Assembly (NCBI RefSeq): GCF_024586455.1
Contig: NC_065921.1
Location: 77,638,720-77,702,719 of the forward strand
Reading direction: 5' to 3'
DNA length: 64,000 bases
DNA from: Bactrocera neohumeralis
Taxonomy: Eukaryota > Arthropoda > Insecta > Diptera > Tephritidae
The translations under genes were made by a program, and so were the position numbers. This document shows, in pieces, positions 57,960 through 64,000 of this stretch. The notes beneath the pieces are model-generated. The model made no database searches. It was not told where the DNA came from and was given only the letters and a program-made list of their open reading frames with translations. Position 1 is the first letter of the stretch. Each line of letters starts with the position of its first letter.

Positions 57960-58965
57960 TAAGTCACAACATCCACTTAGCCCCAGCAAATTGATAAGTT
58001 CCAATATACTGCTAGGTGATAATGAGACGATGTGAGCTCTTTTCAGAAAAATGGATCCAAAGGCCTTTATCCTGCGTCTTCAGACTGCTATGCAGTCAAT
58101 CAGCAGTTGTTCTGGAGTTTCAGGCTCCCTGTCTGTCGCAGTACCGGTAATTTGCATAAGAAGCTATGCCCATGTTATATAAGTGCTTCTTAAGCTTACA
58201 GTGGCCAGTGTAGACAAGTAGCCTGAGCTTATCTCTTGTGAACTTGATTACATATTTAAATCTGCTGAGGTTGCAACCACCCTTTAGTAACTTGGCATGG
58301 CGCATGCCTTCGAGTTGTTGCCAATACCTCTACCTGCCTACTCCTCCTTCCTTGCGGAGCCGCGCCTTTATGGGAAGAAGACCCACAGCAATGAAAAATT
58401 CGGTTCCTACTATGTTAGTGGATGCTGCAGAGCGGCCGAGCTCATCAACCAGTTCATTCCTGGATATACCATTGTGACCGGACACCCAGATAAGGTGCGC
58501 TTGGTTAGGTGCCGTTAGACTGTTCAGCGGTTCTCTACATTCCTCCACCAGTAGCGATTTGACCTAGCGGGCGCCCAGATAAGGTGCACTTGGTTACGTA
58601 TAACGCTAGTCTCTTCAGCCGTTCTCTACATTCCTGCATCATTAGCGATTTGATCTCTAGTAGAAAGAGATTGTTCAAAGTGCCGCTAGACTGTCGCTAA
58701 GTATGGTTACACATTGAAGACATTTTTTACGTTAAAGTTTTATCTCTACGCACCGACTTATGGTAAAGAGCTCTGCTTGAACTAGGCTCAGAAAGCTTTC
58801 CATTGGTATGTAGAGTTTGGAGCGTGGTCCTGCGGCTCCTGCGCCAATTCTCTACGATGTGTTCGAGCCGTCGCGGTACCACTTGATTGTACTAGCCCTA
58901 AGCAATAGCTCGAAAGTTGAATCATTCTATTCAGCCTTTCAGCTAAGGGTAAACTTGCACTTCTT
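57960..58965 (-). pseudogene. I/R1-like LINE RNase H and 3' region relic, antisense
   Basis: On the minus strand 58330-58548 reads 'NQAHLIWVSGHNGISRNELV', the RNase H helix. 58120-58305 reads 'GMRHAKLLKGGCNLSRFKYV', then 'LRLLVYTGHCKLKKHLYNMG' and 'ANYRYCDRQGA', the post-RNase H cysteine region. Upstream (58560-58960) is decayed RNase H N-terminal text. A segment of about 89 bases containing 'cccagataaggtgc' is tandemly duplicated (58485 and 58574). The family differs from that at 7715-10110. Confidence 0.82.
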
Positions 58966-61309
58966 AGTGAATTTTTACCCTTTCGGTAATGCTGTCCCTT
59001 GGAAGACTTAAGTCTTTCATACGCCGAAATGAGATTGCTTTACCTCTGCCAAACCCTTCTGCTGTTATTAGAAGCAGTGTGTGTTTTGCTTCGACTACAA
59101 CTTTTGTCACCAAGTTCTGTGATCTTTGAAGATCTTTTTGGGAAACCTATGATGTGCTGTTCTCATTTTTTTTGCTTTCGATTTTAGTAAAAAATGTCTT
59201 CAACAGTATATCCTATATAGTTTGAACTCTAAGTGCAGAAGTGAAGTTCTGTTGCCCATTCTAGAGTGTACTGTTTTTTCGGTCCGCAAACCCTGAATTT
59301 CTCGACTTCTTCATTATCAGATACTATGCTGATCCTTACTTGTGGTTACTGCCGCGAATTTTAGCTTCTGCTTTTTCGTACTTGTTTTTCTAACTCTGAT
59401 ATAGCTTCGACTTGAGAATCTCACAATTTTGTTGAAGTGTTTCTTTCAAGATACCAAGAAAACATTTAAGAAATCACACATCACTTTACTCGAAAAGAAT
59501 TCTCACTATGTATACAGACTAAGCCTACACATACATATGTACGTTGCAAATTCCACCACATCGGCTTGGCCTTCAATGAAAGCATTAACATCAACACTCA
59601 TCTCCACCGTCACAGATTATAGACCTGTTTTCCATAGAGAAAACCCAAATCACACTAAAACGGCTAACATGCTGATAGCGTAGCATAGCATTGGAGCCGC
59701 AAATGCAGGTTCCCGCACACACATATACGAGTGTGATTCCGACACGGCTTCCAGCGTAATGGCAACCGGACTAAGCTCTATTCACCTGGTGCATTGGAGA
59801 TATTTTCGAGGCCAGCGTCAAAATTACGCGCTGGAAGGGAAAACTGCTTTCGTGCAGCAGTGCAAAAGAAAACGTCCAACCACAAAATCGTGATGCGCTG
59901 TTGATGGCGCGTGCAATGCATGGAAATCCACTTCAACCGCTGGCAGTTTTCAGGCCACCAAAACAACGACAACAGAAAATTGGGAGCACGAAACTGAGAA
60001 AAATCAATTCTATCTAACTGGATTTGTGGCACCTGGCTGAGGAGGCGAGCCAGTTGCAACACGTTTATACTTGCGGCATCGAGATGCCGCTATTTTGGTG
60101 GAATTATGAGAGATGGAAAATGTTGGCGCACCAAATTGCCAACGAAATTCCAAGTTCAACCACGTCGTTGGCAGGAAGAAGACACGGTCAGCGTTCAAAC
60201 GCAGAGCTACACTGCCTTCGGGCTGTTAGCAACGTTGGCAACGACAACGGCATTCCGTTTTGTCGCACAGCAAAATCTGGCTTCAAGGCGCACATGCCTG
60301 TCCACGGGTCAATACGCGGACTAGCGGTTATTTATTTGTTTCACACTTGGTTCGCAGTGCTTTTATTCGAAATTTTTGTTGTAGTTGGTCGGGCCATAAT
60401 GAATTAGCAGCAAAATTTGGAATCAAAAATTTTATTTCATTAACTTATCAAACCTGGAAAAAGAAGACTAGAAGAACTCAGGAATAACTGTGACTGCACA
60501 AGCTGACAACGAAATTGAGTTTGTTCTTCGGAATTGATCGAGCGCCTTCTGTTTAGCTAATGACTGATTTTGGAAGGCTGTTGACTGCCTCTTCAAATAT
60601 AAATATTTAATATTAATTTGGACCGGAAAAGTAAACCCACATCCATTCCGGTGTCAGGTACACTTAATAGCTCTGTCTCTGCCTCAAGATCTCACAGTAT
60701 ACTCACAACCGTTCATCATCCTTTGAGCACAAATCTAGCAATAGCAATGTAATTACTTGCGGTTTTCTTTTATCTTTCTTACCTCGGATTTCAGTCTCCA
60801 TTACGAGGTTTGAGGCGCGATTCTATACTAAAGAGTTTCAGTTATAAAAAATAATTATCAAAAATGTGGTCGTTGAATGACTGCGGAAACTTCCAATGTG
60901 TATAAACTGATTGCTGACTATCTATGGAATCTCAGGCTACCGACAAAGCTTTTGAAAATGTAATAAAAGACCATTGACATTCAAATTTCGTTCGCTAACA
61001 CAAAGCCAAGTTGCCCGGAAGTAAAGTTTTCTCTTTCAAACATATCGCAAGATTTTAAACTAAGTTACGAGTCGGTCAAAAGAAAGATTTTCTTGTAGCT
61101 ATAGGGAAATAAAAAGTTTTGATACGTTTGGTGGGATCTTTGATAAATTTCAATTTTAAATTTCGTCTGATTCTTTCACTTTCCAGTCTTTGAGATATAG
61201 AAGAGAAACTCGCAGAGAATCATTATCTGATAACATTATGTCCGTGTGTAAAAATCGGTTGAATCGGTTCAATAATTTTCTAACTACAGATTTTTTGCTA
61301 CAATTTTGC
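58966..61309. other. Unassigned stretch, no repeats recognised
   Basis: 2.3 kb. Frames of 94 (minus, 59778-60062) and 127 codons (plus, 60024-60407) overlap and neither has a recognisable domain. No gene is called. Confidence 0.5.
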
Positions 61310-61324
61310 ATTGTATACAAGTTT

Positions 61325-61705
61325 TGTTTACATTTAGCCAAGTCCACAGCCCTTCTTACATTTAATCAAGTCAACAACCTTTTTCTACATATTATGCGAT
61401 CAATGATCGCTTTGTTTACATTTTGAAGTCATTGACTCTGTTATTTACGTTTTATGCGGTCAAAGACCCTTTTGTTTACATTTAGCCAAGTCAACAACCT
61501 TTGTTTATATTTAGCCAAGTCAACATCCTTGGTTTACATTTGAGGCCACTGACCCTTTTTTTACATTTTATTGGGTCAATGATCCCTTTGTTTACACTCT
61601 GAGGCCATTGAACTTATTGTTTACATTTTGCCGAGGATAATGACCCTTTTGTTTACATTTAGCCAAGTCAACAACCTTTGTTTACATTTGACCACTTCAA
61701 CAATA
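61325..61705. repeat. ~30-bp minisatellite, about 13 units, with forkhead-like motifs
   Basis: Units of 27-32 bases of the form TTTGTTTACATTT followed by either GCCAAGTCAACAACCT or a GAGGCCATTGACCC-type tail. About nine or ten units keep GTTTAC or a one-base variant. Two identical units occur at about 61471-61500 and 61648-61680, so the array mixes two sub-types. The short open frames across it are incidental. Confidence 0.92.
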
Positions 61706-61810
61706 TTTATAGGAAAACTTTTTCATTTGATTAGATATCTTCAGGATATTTGACATGGGGTATTGTCTAAGAAAACAATGTAATTTTCGAAGAAATGGTT
61801 TTGAATCAAA
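61706..61810 (-). repeat. Short fragment of the dispersed fly repeat
   Basis: On the minus strand 'gatatctaatcaaatgaaaa' and the following 'agttttcc' match the family's segment seen near 2580 and 13290. It directly abuts the minisatellite. Confidence 0.5.
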
Positions 61811-61824
61811 CTACAGCACAATGG

Positions 61825-62290
61825 AGCCGGCTTTTCTTTTATAAAGTCAGCTGGCAGGCAGCTTCCTCTAAAGTGACCTTGTGACGTACACATCAAATCA
61901 CATCGGGAATTAGAGTCCTAAGCACTGACGAGGCGCGATGCCTATTTTATTTATATATAGCCAGCTGGCAGACAGCTTCTCTTGAGCTCAAGTCATGATT
62001 TTTATATCACATCACATCGCGGCGTTAGCATCCCCTAAGCACTCGCTAAGCACGGTGCCTCCTTTTTCTTATAGAGCCAGCTGGCAACCAACCTCCCTTG
62101 AAGTCACCCTGTGACTTCCACATGAAATTACATCGAGGCGTTAGAGTCCTTTAAGCACTGGTCAGGCTCAGTGTCTGCTTTACTTATATAGAGCCAGCTG
62201 ATCGCCAGTTTATTGTGAAGTTTACCTCATGACTTTTAAATCAAATCACACCAAGGGGCGATAATCACCTACGTACTAGTCAGGCATGTA
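61825..62290. repeat. ~115-bp minisatellite, four units
   Basis: The block 'agccagctggca' (or a close variant) recurs at 61848, 61962, 62078 and 62195, giving spacings of 114, 116 and 117. Other shared blocks are 'cttgtgac' followed by 'atcaaatcacatcg', and 'gcgttagagtcc' followed by 'taagcact'. The units are diverged, with the last one most changed. In the middle units the GCCAGCTGGC core is a perfect palindrome. Confidence 0.9.
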
Positions 62291-64000
62291 TACAAGAGAA
62301 AAATGTAAGAAAGAGCTAAGTTCGGGTTCCGATTTTAAGAACTTACTATTTCCTAACTAACTGTCAATCTTGTTTCTTTCACTTCGTTCAAAGTTCTTTT
62401 TTCGCACCAAACTTCTCTCATAGTTCAATACTTTGAATAATAAGGCATTTAACGAGGAGAGCAAATATCTTACATGCTTTCCTTTGTGCTCTCGTTTCTT
62501 CCTTTCACAGGCAATTTTCAGCGCTACAAAATGAATGGAAGTAGAAAATGCCTTTGGAAAGACTTTTGATGTGACAAAGGAAACTTTGTGACAAAGTAGC
62601 CGTAAGTGGGGCCATACAGTTTGACGGGAAGCTCATAGGCAACGGATGCTTAAATTTAGTAGCGCTTCAAAGAGGAACTGATAGAAACACGCTCTTTTTA
62701 ACAACAAAAGCACACCGCTTTTCAGCAGAAGAAAAATTTTAGGGACAAAATTTAGAATCACCAAAAAAATTACACCATTTATCAAGCGCTAGAAAGACGT
62801 TAAACTCTATTCTTTCAACTGGCATTCATTGAACTTCCTACTGCTTTTTCCGGCAGCTTAAAAAGGAATTATGCACAGAAGTGGACTCGCTGCCATTTTG
62901 TAACTTTGTAGTTTTAAGTTTTCCAATTTTATTTCGTTTCTTCGTTTTGGCGCAGCGCTGACTCTATTAACCGCCAGCGAATTTCATTTCATTCCAACTT
63001 CAGCTTTGTCTTCGTCTTCATCTTTGTCATTTTTCATTCGTGCCCTCTCAGCCCATTCATTCACTAAACGCGAATTTACTCCTAAATTACATCAAAAAGC
63101 TGTATGAATATTACCTCCGCTTGAATCTGAAAGCGTCTTGCAGCTTGGCGCTTAGTCGCAGCTAAAATTCGAGTCCGCCAGTTGGTGTTAATTTCACTGC
63201 TTGCCTCAGCCTCTCCTCAGCGCTTTGTTTTTAAATGAGTCGCGGAATGTCGCAAGAATTTTGTCGGACTCGAAGTTGAAACCACCCTTACTCTCCGCTA
63301 TACATACAAGTAATTATGCAAAGAAAGTTGTTCGTTGTTGGAATCAAGTGAAGTGCAGTTTAGCGTGAAAATTTATGACAGGGACAAGCTCAGAGCTCAG
63401 GGTATCAGTTTTGCTGTGTGGTAGCAGTGGCAGATCCCAAGCAGCGACGGCGGTAGGAGCAAGTTTGACGACGCAGATATGAAGTGGCCAGCTAAGCCAA
63501 CTTAAGCTATCAGGCGAAAGCAAGAGCTTTACGAACAAGATTTTCATTATAAATTAAAAATGGATGAGAGCGGACTATTATAAGTCAAGTCAACTTAAGA
63601 AGACACGATTCATTTTGTACGCCAAGTAATTGATATGCACTTCGTTAGCCGGAGATAATATTTCAGTATTTTAGTTGGAATGAGATGGGGGTAGCAAAGG
63701 CAGGGGGTAGCAAAGGTGGTTTGTTCATGTCAGTTTGTTCACGAGATTTTGTATCCAGTTTCGTTGCCACCTATCAAAAAAAATAAACCAAAAAAATTTA
63801 GATCATGCATAAAATTCAATCCTTTTCACTAAACTATGACTGCAAAGTTAATATTATTATATTACGGAAAATATTTTTGACAAGCGTTGCCACCTTTTTC
63901 GAATTTTTTTTCTATTACATTGATAAACTAAATAAAAATAATAAGTGGTTTACAGCAGTATAAATAAGTTTTGCTGAACTTTTTTTCAAAGTGTTGCCGA
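62291..64000. other. Unassigned stretch to the end of the window
   Basis: No gene or transposon is recognised. 'cgttgccacct' occurs near 63762 and 63886, and 'gtgttgccga' closes the window, hinting at a weak ~110-125-bp repetition at the right edge. Confidence 0.5.

Noticed and set aside
60024..60407. 127-codon open frame
   Set aside because: It overlaps a 94-codon frame on the other strand and neither has a recognisable domain.
61325..62290. CRISPR-like array
   Set aside because: Repeat units run directly into each other without unique spacers and the context is eukaryotic; these are minisatellites.

Overview
The window looks like non-coding DNA from a higher fly (Diptera), most plausibly a tephritid fruit fly. 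It is visibly AT-rich and crowded with short insect-type transposon relics: mariner DD34D, maT DD37D, DUF4817-type mariner-like elements, RTE-like and I/R1/LOA-like LINEs, and MITEs with TA or TTAA ends. It has long microsatellites and no bacterial-style operons. The organism assignment is inference; no host marker gene is present. I found no host protein-coding gene, tRNA, rRNA or CRISPR array that I can support, so the window is best read as intergenic DNA or one very large intron.

Layout. 1-7.7 kb: a ~153-bp tandem repeat, a hairpin MITE nested in a dispersed fly repeat, a dead mariner and a 5'-truncated maT element. 7.7-13.3 kb: a block of LINE relics, including an RTE-like copy inserted in an RNase H-bearing LINE with a visible target-site duplication. 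13.3-19.6 kb: a TTAA-flanked MITE, two opposed DUF4817 elements, a near full-length maT copy and a second TTAGGG-ended MITE. 20.4-31.7 kb: LINE relics, a DUF4817 relic and two long (TTAATG)n arrays. 33-40.6 kb: a mariner interrupted in its last codons by an RTE-like insertion, RTE 5' and 3' pieces, an unexplained ~104-codon open frame, and a LINE ORF1 relic. 41.4-43 kb: a 1.6-kb (TTTAA/TTTTA) block with higher-order repeats. 45-58.9 kb: more LINE and mariner pieces, an unclassified repeat present twice, and an old tandem segmental duplication. 61.3-62.3 kb: two neighbouring minisatellites with 30-bp and 115-bp units.

Every transposase and reverse transcriptase seen is broken, so the genes do not act together as a system. 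What they record is a history of nested insertions, several of which can be ordered from target-site duplications. The points most worth a second look are the two TTAATG arrays, the forkhead-motif minisatellite, the unexplained open frame at 36.27-36.58 kb, the segmental duplication at 48.4-51.2 kb, and the MITEs with shared termini. I did not find convincing evidence for a new functional system.
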